64,000 nucleotides of DNA, from contig NZ_JAVXKG010000012.1 of NCBI RefSeq assembly GCF_036647415.1, positions 18,766-82,765 on the forward strand, read 5' to 3'. This document shows positions 32,898 through 41,369 of this stretch, one piece after another; within the stretch, counting starts at the first letter, position 1; the number at the start of each line of letters is the position of its first letter. Source of the DNA: Empedobacter sp036647415 (lineage in GTDB: Bacteria; Bacteroidota; Bacteroidia; Flavobacteriales; Weeksellaceae). A program made the translations under genes and the position numbers. The notes under the pieces were generated by a model, which was not told where the DNA came from, ran no database searches, and saw nothing but the letters and a program-made list of their open reading frames with translations.

Positions 32898-33220
32898 TGA
32901 AAACAATTATATTATTAATATTATTTTCTTTCAGTTGCCAAGCGCAAAGTTTGTACAATCCTAAAGCGAATGATAAATTAAGTTATGTAGATTCTGAATC
33001 ATTTTCTATTACATTTACAAAGTCATTGTATGGCTTAACTTTTGAGCAAAATGATAGAAAATTAGATAACGAATTAAAAACAAAAATAGAGCGATTTATG
33101 AAAAACACAAATCGCCCCAAATTTAAAGGTCAAGGTAAATTTACCTTAGGTATTGTAAAACGAAATAACCAATATTTCGTTGTTGAAAGTAGGAAACCCG
33201 AAAGATTATTAGAATTATAA
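32897..33220 (+). CDS. secreted or lipid-modified accessory protein, 107 aa
   Basis: Start at 32897 is chosen over 32873 because it begins a signal peptide (MKTIILLILFSFSCQAQS). A Cys follows FSFS, so type I or lipoprotein processing is possible. The mature part is basic and beta-like (GKFTLGIVKRNNQYFVVES). Coupled to the preceding secreted gene. Ends 6 bp inside the convergent structural gene. Confidence 0.6.
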   Translation: MKTIILLILFSFSCQAQSLYNPKANDKLSYVDSESFSITFTKSLYGLTFEQNDRKLDNELKTKIERFMKNTNRPKFKGQGKFTLGIVKRNNQYFVVESRKPERLLEL

Positions 33221-33739
33221 ATCATACTCAACCTTTTCAACCAATTGCCCTGTAAGTTGCAATTTATCATACGAGCCCTCATGGATATTTCTTTGAGGGC
33301 TTTTTCGTCCGTTGTAACTACATTCATATTCCAAAATATAAATATCAACAATCGAATCCATTTTATTAAAGCCTTCCTTTGTCAACTCTAATTTACCTGT
33401 TTTCTCGGATTCAAACCCGTCTAAAATATTATGTACTTGATCTACATAAGTTAAGAATTTCAAACCTAATTCACGGTTAAGCGAAATGTTAGAAGTATCT
33501 CGTAATTGCTCATACGCCAAACGAAAAGTAACTGTAGCTGTTGGCGGTTCTGTCGTGTGGTCGATGTCCCAATCTATGAATAACGCATTTTCTCCAAACA
33601 AATCAAAATTATCTTCGTCCAAATCTTGACCTGCATAAATATCAATATACTTAGGAGGCGAAACTCCTTCTTTGATGAAATCATCTAAAACCTCCTCAGA
33701 TTCTAGTTTTTCAATTATTTTATTATATAGATTTTTCAT
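33215..33739 (-). CDS. phage structural protein, possible tail terminator/completion protein, 174 aa
   Basis: Last gene of the minus-strand head block, downstream of gpG. Contains IDWDIDHTTEPPTATVTFRLAYEQLRDTS and LGLKFLTYVDQVHNIL, a strand-helix pattern like small tail-terminator proteins that follow gpG-type genes. The assignment rests on position and pattern, not on a diagnostic motif. Confidence 0.5.
   Translation of the reverse strand: MKNLYNKIIEKLESEEVLDDFIKEGVSPPKYIDIYAGQDLDEDNFDLFGENALFIDWDIDHTTEPPTATVTFRLAYEQLRDTSNISLNRELGLKFLTYVDQVHNILDGFESEKTGKLELTKEGFNKMDSIVDIYILEYECSYNGRKSPQRNIHEGSYDKLQLTGQLVEKVEYDL
33274..33306 (+). terminator. plus-strand terminator inside the opposing structural gene
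   Basis: AGCCCTCA / TGAGGGCT with a 12-nt loop followed by TTTTT on the plus strand. It would end transcription of the secreted cassette about 55-85 bp past its stop, inside the 3' end of the convergent minus-strand gene. Confidence 0.65.
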
Positions 33740-33749
33740 TTTAAATGGT

Positions 33750-33766
33750 GTTTAAACAAGGTTTAA
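33750..33766. repeat. 17-bp intergenic motif of the minus-strand head block, copy 1
   Basis: GTTTAAACAAGGTTTAA, identical to 38794-38810. On the minus strand it lies about 11 bp before the ATG of the putative tail-terminator gene. It may be a regulatory or promoter element or an mRNA element. Confidence 0.45.
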
Positions 33767-34299
33767 CTATTAAGAATTTTATCAATTTCACGTTGTGTTA
33801 AACGTTCAACCTTTCTCGCTAATAAGGCAGACTGTCCGATAAATCGACGCTCGGATATTGTCATTTTCATTTTACGAGTGTGTGCTTTTACAGTTGTTGT
33901 ACCTGCACTAACACGTTTTTTTAGCAGGCGTCCTGTACGCTCACTTCTCGCTCTTTTGGTTACTTTACGTGTATGAGCTTTCACTCTAACCGTTTTATTG
34001 ATGGTTTCTCCATCATTGTGCGCTTGTGCATAAGGCACATCTGTACCAATGGTAACAGAATTGCGTGTATAACTTAATTTTCGAATTGAGCGTTTTAATC
34101 GTCCAGACTTTACCATCAAAGAACCTCTGTCTTTTCGTTTTCTCTTTTTCCAAGATGTTCGAGAGCGATCCACCCAATTTTTTTGCACAAAGCGTTCTTT
34201 AGAAAAATTAACCGCTTCTATTGCAGCCATATTAGGAAACTTCTCGTAAAGTTTCCCTAAGGCTCTTAATTTTCTCTCGTAATCATTAGGAACTGGCAT
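33763..34299 (-). CDS. phage virion morphogenesis protein (Mu gpG-like)
   Basis: 178 residues, very basic. The diagnostic stretch is SGRLKRSIRKLSYTRNSVTIGTDVPYAQAHNDGE, the usual signature of gpG/tail-completion proteins. The C-terminal half carries two similar KAHTRK-type repeats rich in Lys/Arg. It acts in head-tail joining or tail completion. Starts 2 bp after the tape measure stop. Confidence 0.8.
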   Translation of the reverse strand: MPVPNDYERKLRALGKLYEKFPNMAAIEAVNFSKERFVQKNWVDRSRTSWKKRKRKDRGSLMVKSGRLKRSIRKLSYTRNSVTIGTDVPYAQAHNDGETINKTVRVKAHTRKVTKRARSERTGRLLKKRVSAGTTTVKAHTRKMKMTISERRFIGQSALLARKVERLTQREIDKILNS

Positions 34300-34301
34300 A
34301 A

Positions 34302-36104
34302 TTAAGCGTTTTCTGCATCAATAATAATTCTCATAAACATTTCTTTCATCCATTTTTCTACATCATCAGCCGACATTCCTTTACCTTTTTCGTTGGTAAT
34401 ATTGATACCTCCTTTGTTGAATGAATCGATTTTAATATCAATTTTTTTAACTTGATTCGCTTGCCCTGTAACTTTGTTTATGTCATCTTTTGTTTTCTTA
34501 GAACCTTTCTTATCCTTTTTCCCGTCATCCGCTCCAACTAAACCGTCTAATGTTTGCGCCTTATATAAACTATTACGCTTATCGTAAGCCATCATTGCAT
34601 CTAAATAACCTTTCTGCTCATCACTTCCTTGAAAAGCTTTTTGCCTAACATCCATTTCGCCTGTCGTAACAAGTTTGTTTTGTGTACGAAAATCGCTAAC
34701 CCTTTTTAATAGTCCATCCGAAAGACCTGTAGGATCAAACTCTGAAATCATTTCGAGAATTTGTTGCAATGGTTTCAAAAAAGTATCCATTAATACTAAA
34801 TGTATTCGTTTCAAACCTCCGATTATTCCATCTGTTTTGAAAGCATTGACAATACTATCCCAATGATCTTTTATCGACTGAAAAGCATTAATAACCCAGC
34901 CGATAGGTCCGAGAAATTGTAAAAGAGCTGCACCCCACTCATCATACTTGTATATTGCAATACCAATAATAGCGACTAAAGCCACAATAGCAGCTATAAT
35001 AATACCTACAGGATTTGCGTACATCGCAGCGTTTAATGACCATTGTTCGGCTGTCATCATTCGTGTAACGATTTTACTTATACCTAAAACTTCATTAAGT
35101 GTCGTCAAAATAGAAATAATCGAAGCAATAGTAATTGCACCCATTCCGATGAATTGGATAAAGGGCATCCATTCACCAGCTGCATCAGCTAATTTGTTTT
35201 GAAATTTTGAAATCCAACCAGTAAGACCATTCCCAAAAATTTCAAATTCAGGTATCTTGTCAAAATCAGGTATTCCACGTGCTAAGCCTTGTAAGAAGCC
35301 TTGTCCAGCGTCCTCGCCTGCACCTTTAAATAAATCTGTCAAAGCCATTTGTTTCTGTTGGACAGTCAAACCAGCTTTATCCATTGATTTTAAAACAAGT
35401 TGTATAGCCTCCCATGTATTTTTTCCAGCTAAATCCTTTTTACTAAGTCCAAGTCCTAACAATGCAGCTTCTTGATTCTTTCCAAACTCACGTAGCGCTA
35501 AGCCTCCTTCTTTTAATGAATCTATTGCTTTATCCGAAAAAACACCATCTTTCCCTGATTGTGCCATGATTGCCAAATAGGTTTTAATTGGCATTCCCAT
35601 TGCTTGCATTTGGGCTGGGTATTCTTTAATTTGGTCTATCATATCACCATTAAGATTTGCACCTTTATTAAAGGCTTTCTCCATAAGATCAATATTTCCT
35701 GTCATCGTTCCACCCATTTGTTTTGTAATTCCATTGGCTGCTCTAGCAATTGACATTTGATCTTCCTCCATTTTTTTACTCAAACTATTGATGCTTGATG
35801 CTGTTGTATCAACATCTATTACACCCATTTGTTGGAGAGCAACTTTTGTTTTATTAATATCATTTACAAAATCCATTTGACCGCTTATTTCTCCAAATAA
35901 TTCTGATAATTGATTAATCTTTGTTGAGTCGAAATTTTCGCCTATATGAGCAAATATTTGACGTTGTGTTCTATTAAAACCTTCAAGTCTTTGCTCCATA
36001 GAGTCAACACCACTTCTCAAACGTTGTTGAACACCTGTTAATGCGTTATTGAATAGTCTATCAGATAGTTCTAACAATAATTCTAATTTATTTCTACCTG
36101 CCAT
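34302..36104 (-). CDS. phage tail tape measure protein
   Basis: 600 residues. Helical N-terminal half (coiled coil near 10-60) with typical tape-measure wording (IGEISGQMDF-type helices, KAFNKGANLNG, MAQSGKDGVFSDKAIDSLKEGG), then two hydrophobic stretches (about 315-345 and 360-410) and a hydrophilic, Lys-rich tail. It sets tail length and is ejected ahead of DNA. It lies in the minus-strand packaging block rather than behind the tail chaperones at 46 kb, which is unusual. Confidence 0.82.
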   Translation of the reverse strand: MAGRNKLELLLELSDRLFNNALTGVQQRLRSGVDSMEQRLEGFNRTQRQIFAHIGENFDSTKINQLSELFGEISGQMDFVNDINKTKVALQQMGVIDVDTTASSINSLSKKMEEDQMSIARAANGITKQMGGTMTGNIDLMEKAFNKGANLNGDMIDQIKEYPAQMQAMGMPIKTYLAIMAQSGKDGVFSDKAIDSLKEGGLALREFGKNQEAALLGLGLSKKDLAGKNTWEAIQLVLKSMDKAGLTVQQKQMALTDLFKGAGEDAGQGFLQGLARGIPDFDKIPEFEIFGNGLTGWISKFQNKLADAAGEWMPFIQFIGMGAITIASIISILTTLNEVLGISKIVTRMMTAEQWSLNAAMYANPVGIIIAAIVALVAIIGIAIYKYDEWGAALLQFLGPIGWVINAFQSIKDHWDSIVNAFKTDGIIGGLKRIHLVLMDTFLKPLQQILEMISEFDPTGLSDGLLKRVSDFRTQNKLVTTGEMDVRQKAFQGSDEQKGYLDAMMAYDKRNSLYKAQTLDGLVGADDGKKDKKGSKKTKDDINKVTGQANQVKKIDIKIDSFNKGGINITNEKGKGMSADDVEKWMKEMFMRIIIDAENA

Positions 36105-36133
36105 ATTAAATTATTTTGTACATTTGTTGAAGG

Positions 36134-36194
36134 AAAAGGTTAAACCCGAAGGATCACTGCTTGCATAGACTTCAACATTGGGGTTTAACCTTTT
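36134..36194. repeat. 14-bp perfect hairpin between the MuF and tape measure genes
   Basis: AAAAGGTTAAACCC (36134-36147) and GGGTTTAACCTTTT (36181-36194) are perfectly complementary, with a 33-nt loop that itself can form GAAG/CTTC. The right arm covers the MuF stop codon. There is a T run only on the plus strand, so as a minus-strand RNA it may attenuate or stabilise rather than terminate. Confidence 0.6.
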
Positions 36195-37525
36195 TTATTT
36201 TTTACAAGCAATCCGTTTCTTGTTTTTTTTTCGTCTTTCATTTCAAACCATGTTTTTATTTCGAAATGATTATTGTTCATTTCACCAAGAACGACAAAAG
36301 CCTTGTCTTTGTAATATTTAATATATCTTAAGGTTTGGTTATTTTTTGTTTTTTCTCGGGTTAACCAAACTTCATCAGGATTAGAAATAACATCTTTAAT
36401 GTGAGGAAATAATTGAGGTCGTTTTTCTGAATCGTTTGTATAATGCTGGTCTATATGAGTGTCAAATGTTCCTTTTTGTAAAATTAATTTTCGTCCGAAA
36501 TAATCTTCAAAACCCATAAATGGTTTACCTCCTTTTGTTTTACCATTAGTTTTGAATAATTCATTTACATTGTTTTCTGTAATTGTTTCATCTAATTTTA
36601 TAGGTTTTAAACCCGTTTTAAACTCATTGTAAGGCTTCAAATTATATTTATCAAAAGTCATATCATTTATTTTTTTTGACATTCCTTTCGTGTTTGCATA
36701 AAATTGTTCATTAGTGAACACTTGTTTTAAATCACCTCTATTTATTTCAAACTGAGATTTTCGCCATTTAGGATCAATTCTACTCATTAAGTCCATTGCA
36801 TCATCTCCATTTGTAACATCTTCTTTGTTTGGTTTTGATGGTAATTGAATCATTTCACATCGACAACCGTAACCGTTAGGAGGAAATAATTTCATTGCTT
36901 TTTTATCATCAAGATTAACAATTAATCCATCTAATTTAGCGTGCGCACTTCGTACATTACTATCTCCTGCTGTTTGATATTGTACATATTGAAAATCGTC
37001 TTTTTCAGCCATAAATCGTTGATAAGCTGCTGAATTTTGCCCAACTGAAATGGATAAATTATATTCAGCTAATAACCATTCTTCGTTAAATTCAGAAACT
37101 TCTTTAAGCGCTAATTTTTTGAAATCTTCAAATGATCTGATTTGTAATTTTTCTTTATCAATTAATAAATCAGTCATTGCAGCTAAACGAGCTTCTGTTT
37201 TACTTTCTGCAAATTCGAACAGGTTAAATTCCATCATTTGATAAGCAAGTGTATCGGGCGTGTTCCAACCTGTTGTTACGCCATACCCTTTTTTTAAGCC
37301 ATCAACCAAATGCAAAGCCTCTTTAGCAATTATTCGTCCTTGCGTGCCTAAGCTGTCTTCATCTTCATAAACTTGTTTAGCAAGCTCTTTATTTAACTTA
37401 TCCAAAAAAGATGGCTCGCCTGTTGCAATAAATTTTGGTTGTTCACAACAATTATGTATAGTCTGGACGTTTCCAAGTTGCAACGGCTTTACCTGTATTT
37501 TTTTGTTCGGGATTGTTGTTTTCAT
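36185..37525 (-). CDS. MuF-type head protein fused to a PBECR-like nuclease toxin domain
   Basis: 446 residues from the ATG at 37525; the start is uncertain because all ATGs (37621, 37585, 37543, 37525) overlap the portal gene. The MuF core has AAYQRFMAEKDDFQYVQYQTAGD, VRSAHAKLDGLIV and FPPNGYGCRCEM. The last 110 residues (GKPFMGFEDYFGRKLILQK, HIDQHYT, PDEVWLTREK, NQTLRYIKYYKD, NNHFEIKTWFEM) look like the phage Barnase-EndoU-Colicin-RelE class of nucleases found at MuF C-termini. MuF helps assemble heads; the tail domain may be injected as an effector, which is inference. Confidence 0.75.
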   Translation of the reverse strand: MKTTIPNKKIQVKPLQLGNVQTIHNCCEQPKFIATGEPSFLDKLNKELAKQVYEDEDSLGTQGRIIAKEALHLVDGLKKGYGVTTGWNTPDTLAYQMMEFNLFEFAESKTEARLAAMTDLLIDKEKLQIRSFEDFKKLALKEVSEFNEEWLLAEYNLSISVGQNSAAYQRFMAEKDDFQYVQYQTAGDSNVRSAHAKLDGLIVNLDDKKAMKLFPPNGYGCRCEMIQLPSKPNKEDVTNGDDAMDLMSRIDPKWRKSQFEINRGDLKQVFTNEQFYANTKGMSKKINDMTFDKYNLKPYNEFKTGLKPIKLDETITENNVNELFKTNGKTKGGKPFMGFEDYFGRKLILQKGTFDTHIDQHYTNDSEKRPQLFPHIKDVISNPDEVWLTREKTKNNQTLRYIKYYKDKAFVVLGEMNNNHFEIKTWFEMKDEKKTRNGLLVKNKKG

Positions 37526-38762
37526 CTTGTTGATTTGATTCATTAAAATTGACTTGACGTTGTTTTTTACCTGTAATTGGTACATTGAATGTTGTTGATA
37601 ACCATTCTGTATCAACTTCATGATCGAGTAATATTCCTTGTACTACGTTCCAATATTGTAATAAATCGATTTCTTCTTTAGATTCAACCCATTCCAATAC
37701 ATCATCTTCTGACAATTCAGAATATCCCTGTGCAATTAAAAGCGGTATTAATTCATCATTTACGTTGAAAGTAATATCACGTCGATCAGCTTGTGAGATT
37801 TTAAAATCTAAGCTACGTTCGTGTACTTCTGTTTGTGATCTGTTTGCAGAATTTTCAGTTAGAGTATTTGAACCAACAATAACAGCAGATATTTCGCTTG
37901 TATGTTGTTCGATGAATTTTGAATAAACATTATAGGCATCGGTTCTATTCGCTTCATCAAATTTAATTGTTGTGCCTTCTGGAAAAACTCCGACACTTGC
38001 TTCAGCTAATGCTAAAAGTTGTTGTTCAATTTTATCTAAATTGTCGTCATCACTACGAGTTGTTGTCGCCGAAACTAAAGGCATTCCAAACTTTTCGCAG
38101 AACTCAGCCCAGCTTTGAATTACATTTCGTTTCCAAATAAGGTTTGGAATGATGTTGTTAATTAGCCCAAAATCGTCCTCTCCAAGTTGAATTACCCAGT
38201 TTTTGTGTTGTTCTTCCGAGTAGTCAATAAATTTATCGTTTGCTAAATCGGGATAAATCTTGTTGTAATTTGTTGCAGTATTTCGTTTTGGTATTTCTTG
38301 AAATTCTATTTTATGCCCATTGAACAATGTAAATTCAATAAGCTTTGCACCGTTAACGATAGCAGTAAGATATTTTACTTTATAATCAAAGAACCATTTT
38401 TGGTTGAATAGTTCTGTACCTGCTTCGTTTATTTCGCCTGTACGTTTATTTCTAATTTGTGATGAAATACTCAACGTTGATGAATAGCGCAATTGTTCTT
38501 GTGCTTTGAAAATTCCATCAATTTTTAAATCATCAACCAAATCAGCATAAACATTGAATTTTGGTTTTTCGTAATTGTTCGCTGCAATTAATGACATTCT
38601 CCATTTGTCAATGTCTTTCCGAGATGTATCTTTAAATTGCTTGGTAATTTTATTGATTATTGCATCAATATTTGCATTTCCGTTGCTTCGTTTTGGTGGT
38701 TTACTTGAAGCTATGTTTTTAGGCGATTTCGTCGATTTAAAAATGTTATTAAATAATTTCAT
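37452..38762 (-). CDS. phage portal protein, DUF935 (Mu gp29-like)
   Basis: 436 residues. DUF935 features: an N-terminal IDKWRMSLIAANNYEKPKFNVYADL segment, GKAKLIEF-type beta strands, WAEFCEKFGMPLVSATTTR and the late EFIEQHTSEISAVIVGSNTLTEN ... RSQTEVHERSLDFKISQADRRDI. Forms the dodecameric channel for DNA at the head vertex. Lies between DUF1320 and MuF genes as in many Mu-like phages. Confidence 0.88.
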   Translation of the reverse strand: MKLFNNIFKSTKSPKNIASSKPPKRSNGNANIDAIINKITKQFKDTSRKDIDKWRMSLIAANNYEKPKFNVYADLVDDLKIDGIFKAQEQLRYSSTLSISSQIRNKRTGEINEAGTELFNQKWFFDYKVKYLTAIVNGAKLIEFTLFNGHKIEFQEIPKRNTATNYNKIYPDLANDKFIDYSEEQHKNWVIQLGEDDFGLINNIIPNLIWKRNVIQSWAEFCEKFGMPLVSATTTRSDDDNLDKIEQQLLALAEASVGVFPEGTTIKFDEANRTDAYNVYSKFIEQHTSEISAVIVGSNTLTENSANRSQTEVHERSLDFKISQADRRDITFNVNDELIPLLIAQGYSELSEDDVLEWVESKEEIDLLQYWNVVQGILLDHEVDTEWLSTTFNVPITGKKQRQVNFNESNQQDENNNPEQKNTGKAVATWKRPDYT

Positions 38763-38793
38763 TGTTAATTTTATTAAAGTTTCTTAAAAGCGA

Positions 38794-38810
38794 GTTTAAA
38801 CAAGGTTTAA
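38794..38810. repeat. 17-bp intergenic motif of the minus-strand head block, copy 2
   Basis: GTTTAAACAAGGTTTAA, identical to copy 1 at 33750-33766, here in the 55-bp gap before the portal gene. On the minus strand it is followed by further AT-rich sequence and the portal ATG. Confidence 0.45.
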
Positions 38811-38817
38811 ACAAAGT

Positions 38818-39246
38818 CTAGTACCTGTGATTTTGTTGTTTGTATTTTGAAACGATACGAATGTTCGATTTTGCCTCGCCTGTACTTGGATCAACAATTT
38901 GTGGTAAATCTGCACGAGCTTCTCCTTTTGAAATAGATTTTAACCATTCTAAAGCATCAGCATAACGATCTGATCGATGTTGCGGAATTTTATTTGGCGC
39001 TAAACTGGTGTATAAATGATACAAGGCACAATCTATTGTTATCATTACAACAAAAGCATTTCTTTCCGTATTTTGAGTTGAAAATATTTTATCCGTATCA
39101 TAATATCCACGGATGTAATTTTTAATTTGTGCGATTGCCATATCTTCAGCTCCTTTTAATTTGGTGTCTGAATAATTTTCAATTAATATTCCTTTGATTT
39201 CTTTGCGTATCAAAACGCTGTAATCGTCATCTGTAATAAAACTCAT
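38818..39246 (-). CDS. DUF1320 protein (Mu gp36-like)
   Basis: 142 residues. Starts MSFITDDDYSVLIRKEI and continues AEDMAIAQIKNYIRGYYDTDKIF, DCALYHLYTSLAPNKIPQHRSDRYADALEWL and a polar tail, the DUF1320 pattern of small head-tail connector proteins. One base separates it from the terminase gene. Confidence 0.82.
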   Translation of the reverse strand: MSFITDDDYSVLIRKEIKGILIENYSDTKLKGAEDMAIAQIKNYIRGYYDTDKIFSTQNTERNAFVVMITIDCALYHLYTSLAPNKIPQHRSDRYADALEWLKSISKGEARADLPQIVDPSTGEAKSNIRIVSKYKQQNHRY

Positions 39247-39247
39247 T

Positions 39248-40819
39248 TTAAAACTTGTTTTTTTTGCGTTGATTAATCTTTTTTCTTGATATTGTTCGGG
39301 GTTTGAATTTATCTTGAAAAGAAGCTCTATTTACCTCTGACATTCCAGATTGTAAAAAATCGGGTCCGTCATCATTTGCAGTACTTCCTTTTTCAAAAGC
39401 GTACAATTGATCTTCCATCGTAGCGTAATCGTTGGATTCTTTAAATTCTTCATTGAAAAAAACATTTAACCTTTCAAAAAAACCAGCCATCGATTCGATA
39501 CGGTCATATTTATTAATCTTCGTTTTTTTATCAGCTACGACAGGAATGTAATAACCTCTTTCTTCTCCAACTAAATCAAAATCGTTGACAAATTCATCCA
39601 TTGCGAAAAGTCCTTCAATCAAATATTTTATATTATATTTTGACAAATTATGTTTCTCATATAAGTCATACAGCCATTCTGCAACAGCTTTACGAGTAGA
39701 TTGGCGTAGAAAACAGAATATTAAATGATATTCTTTGTCTATACGTCCAATCAATCCCATTCCTTTGTAATCTCCTGCATCTTTGTAGGATAAATCGCCA
39801 TAAAAACAAAGTGCATCGTATTGGTCGAATCGAAGCCTTTTTTTATACTGAATAAATTCTGGTTTGAAAATTTCTCCATCCTGTATATGTTTGTGCATAT
39901 ACTCCCGCATAAACGAGCGATAAGGCGTATCGTCATATTTTTGACGCCAATATTCAGCTGACGTTTTCTCTTTCCAATTCGGCTCAAAGGTTATCAATGA
40001 TTTTACTGCTGGAACTGTAAGAACGAAATGTTTAATCTTACGATTTGCCTGTTTTGCTTTTTCATTGATCCGAACAAATTCCTGCTTAAGTTGATTGATT
40101 ATAGTATTTTTATGAAAGTTGTTATTGGCAACAACAAAGCGTTTTATTTTCGCTCCTTCGTCAAAAGTTCCTTTTAAATCCTCCCAAACCCACTCATAAG
40201 CTCTACGAGATAATTTTTCGTTATTACATAGTTTTTTCGTGTCGACATCATCAACTACTATATAATCTGGGCGTTGTGCTCCTTCACGTAAACCACGCAC
40301 CGACTGCCTAAAACCACGAGATACAAAGCGCACACCGTCGACAGTACTAAAATCGCCCTCTGACCAATCTCCATATTTATATCGTTTCCCGTAATCATTG
40401 ATTAATCGTGGATTATGCTGTAATTGTGCCTGTACATCTGAAATCAGTTTTTTAGCTTTATCAACGGTTTCTCCAATCAAAAGCATAAAAAATAAATCTT
40501 GCATTACGAAATAGATATACAAAGGAACGCCCATGTCTAAATGCACAGATTTTGCACCTGAGCGATATATTTCGGCTAATAATTCCGCATCACAATTTTC
40601 AATTAATATTTTGGCAAATTTCTTATGAAACCACGCACATTCAGATTTTGCGTACATTGGAAAATAGTATTCGAACCATTTGACATAATCTTTTTCAAGT
40701 TCTCTAATACGCTTTAATTTATCCTTGGGTGTTTCATTGATATTTACAGTTGCCGATTGTTCAATTTTACGACAATGATCCTCATACTGTTTAAGTATTT
40801 TTTCAAAACTCTTTGTCAT
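39248..40819 (-). CDS. phage terminase large subunit (Mu gp28-like)
   Basis: 523 residues. N-terminal ATPase part with YRSGAKSVHLDM as a degenerate Walker A and DYIVVDDVDTKK as Walker B, followed by the C motif region RFVVANNNFHKN. C-terminal RNase H-like nuclease with FYGDLSYKDAGDYKGMGLIGR (catalytic Asp) and LIEGLFAMDEF. Packages replicated DNA by headful. Overlaps TerS by one base. Confidence 0.85.
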   Translation of the reverse strand: MTKSFEKILKQYEDHCRKIEQSATVNINETPKDKLKRIRELEKDYVKWFEYYFPMYAKSECAWFHKKFAKILIENCDAELLAEIYRSGAKSVHLDMGVPLYIYFVMQDLFFMLLIGETVDKAKKLISDVQAQLQHNPRLINDYGKRYKYGDWSEGDFSTVDGVRFVSRGFRQSVRGLREGAQRPDYIVVDDVDTKKLCNNEKLSRRAYEWVWEDLKGTFDEGAKIKRFVVANNNFHKNTIINQLKQEFVRINEKAKQANRKIKHFVLTVPAVKSLITFEPNWKEKTSAEYWRQKYDDTPYRSFMREYMHKHIQDGEIFKPEFIQYKKRLRFDQYDALCFYGDLSYKDAGDYKGMGLIGRIDKEYHLIFCFLRQSTRKAVAEWLYDLYEKHNLSKYNIKYLIEGLFAMDEFVNDFDLVGEERGYYIPVVADKKTKINKYDRIESMAGFFERLNVFFNEEFKESNDYATMEDQLYAFEKGSTANDDGPDFLQSGMSEVNRASFQDKFKPRTISRKKINQRKKNKF

Positions 40820-41286
40820 TATTCCTCTTGATTAATTCGGTGTTGTAAAAATCTTCTATGCCATTCTAAAAAAGCAATAGCCATCTTTGGTTCTTGATCC
40901 GACATCCAGTTATCAAATTCTTTTAGTACAGAAAAAATGACCTGTACAGAAGTACGTGAAGAAAGCGATTCAATAACTTTACTTACTTTGGCTAAAGCAT
41001 CTGCATCGATGGTAGAACCTTCTCCAGTTGCAATGCTTTTCAGCTCTTTCATTAACACTTCCTTGATCTTATGTGGAGCTGCTAAAAATTCATTTCGTTT
41101 ATTTTCCCAATTTCCCTCTTTACGCCAACGTGATAATGTTTGTTCAGAAATACCGATCATTGATGAAATATCTTTGGCTGTTAATCCATCTTCTATAAAT
41201 AGTTTTTCTGCAAGCTCTTTTTTTGCTTTATTATTAATATTTCCACCTCCTTTAATTACCTCCATTTTATCGGCTTTTATTAACAA
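40819..41286 (-). CDS. phage terminase small subunit, HTH type
   Basis: 155 residues. KELAEKLFIEDGLTAKDISSMIGISEQTLSRWRKEGNWENKRNEFL is a clear helix-turn-helix of the small terminase/DUF1804 kind, followed by a helical oligomerisation part. A second start, MEVIKGGG at 41265, is possible. First gene of the minus-strand head block; it diverges from the protease gene. Confidence 0.78.
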   Translation of the reverse strand: MLIKADKMEVIKGGGNINNKAKKELAEKLFIEDGLTAKDISSMIGISEQTLSRWRKEGNWENKRNEFLAAPHKIKEVLMKELKSIATGEGSTIDADALAKVSKVIESLSSRTSVQVIFSVLKEFDNWMSDQEPKMAIAFLEWHRRFLQHRINQEE

Positions 41287-41369
41287 AATTCTTTGATAAT
41301 CAAGTGATAATCTAATAAACCCGAAAGCCTTGCCGAAGATTTAGGATTGACCCGAAAACCTTTCAATAT
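41287..41369. promoter_or_regulatory. divergent late promoter region with direct repeats
   Basis: The 83-bp gap between the divergent late operons holds TGATAATC twice (41294-41301 and 41305-41312), start-to-start 11 bp, one helical turn apart, and ACCCGAAA twice (41319 and 41350). Such phased repeats suit a late activator of the Mor/C kind, but no such gene is identified in the prophage. Confidence 0.45.

Noticed and set aside
34675..35475. Plus-strand frames across the tape measure gene
   Set aside because: Shadows of the minus-strand gene, with unlikely Ser/Cys/Ile-rich composition.
33190..41330. Recurring AAACCCGAA(A/G)G at about 33194, 36143 and 41317 as a motif
   Set aside because: Short, occurs partly inside genes and at different settings; could be chance in this composition.
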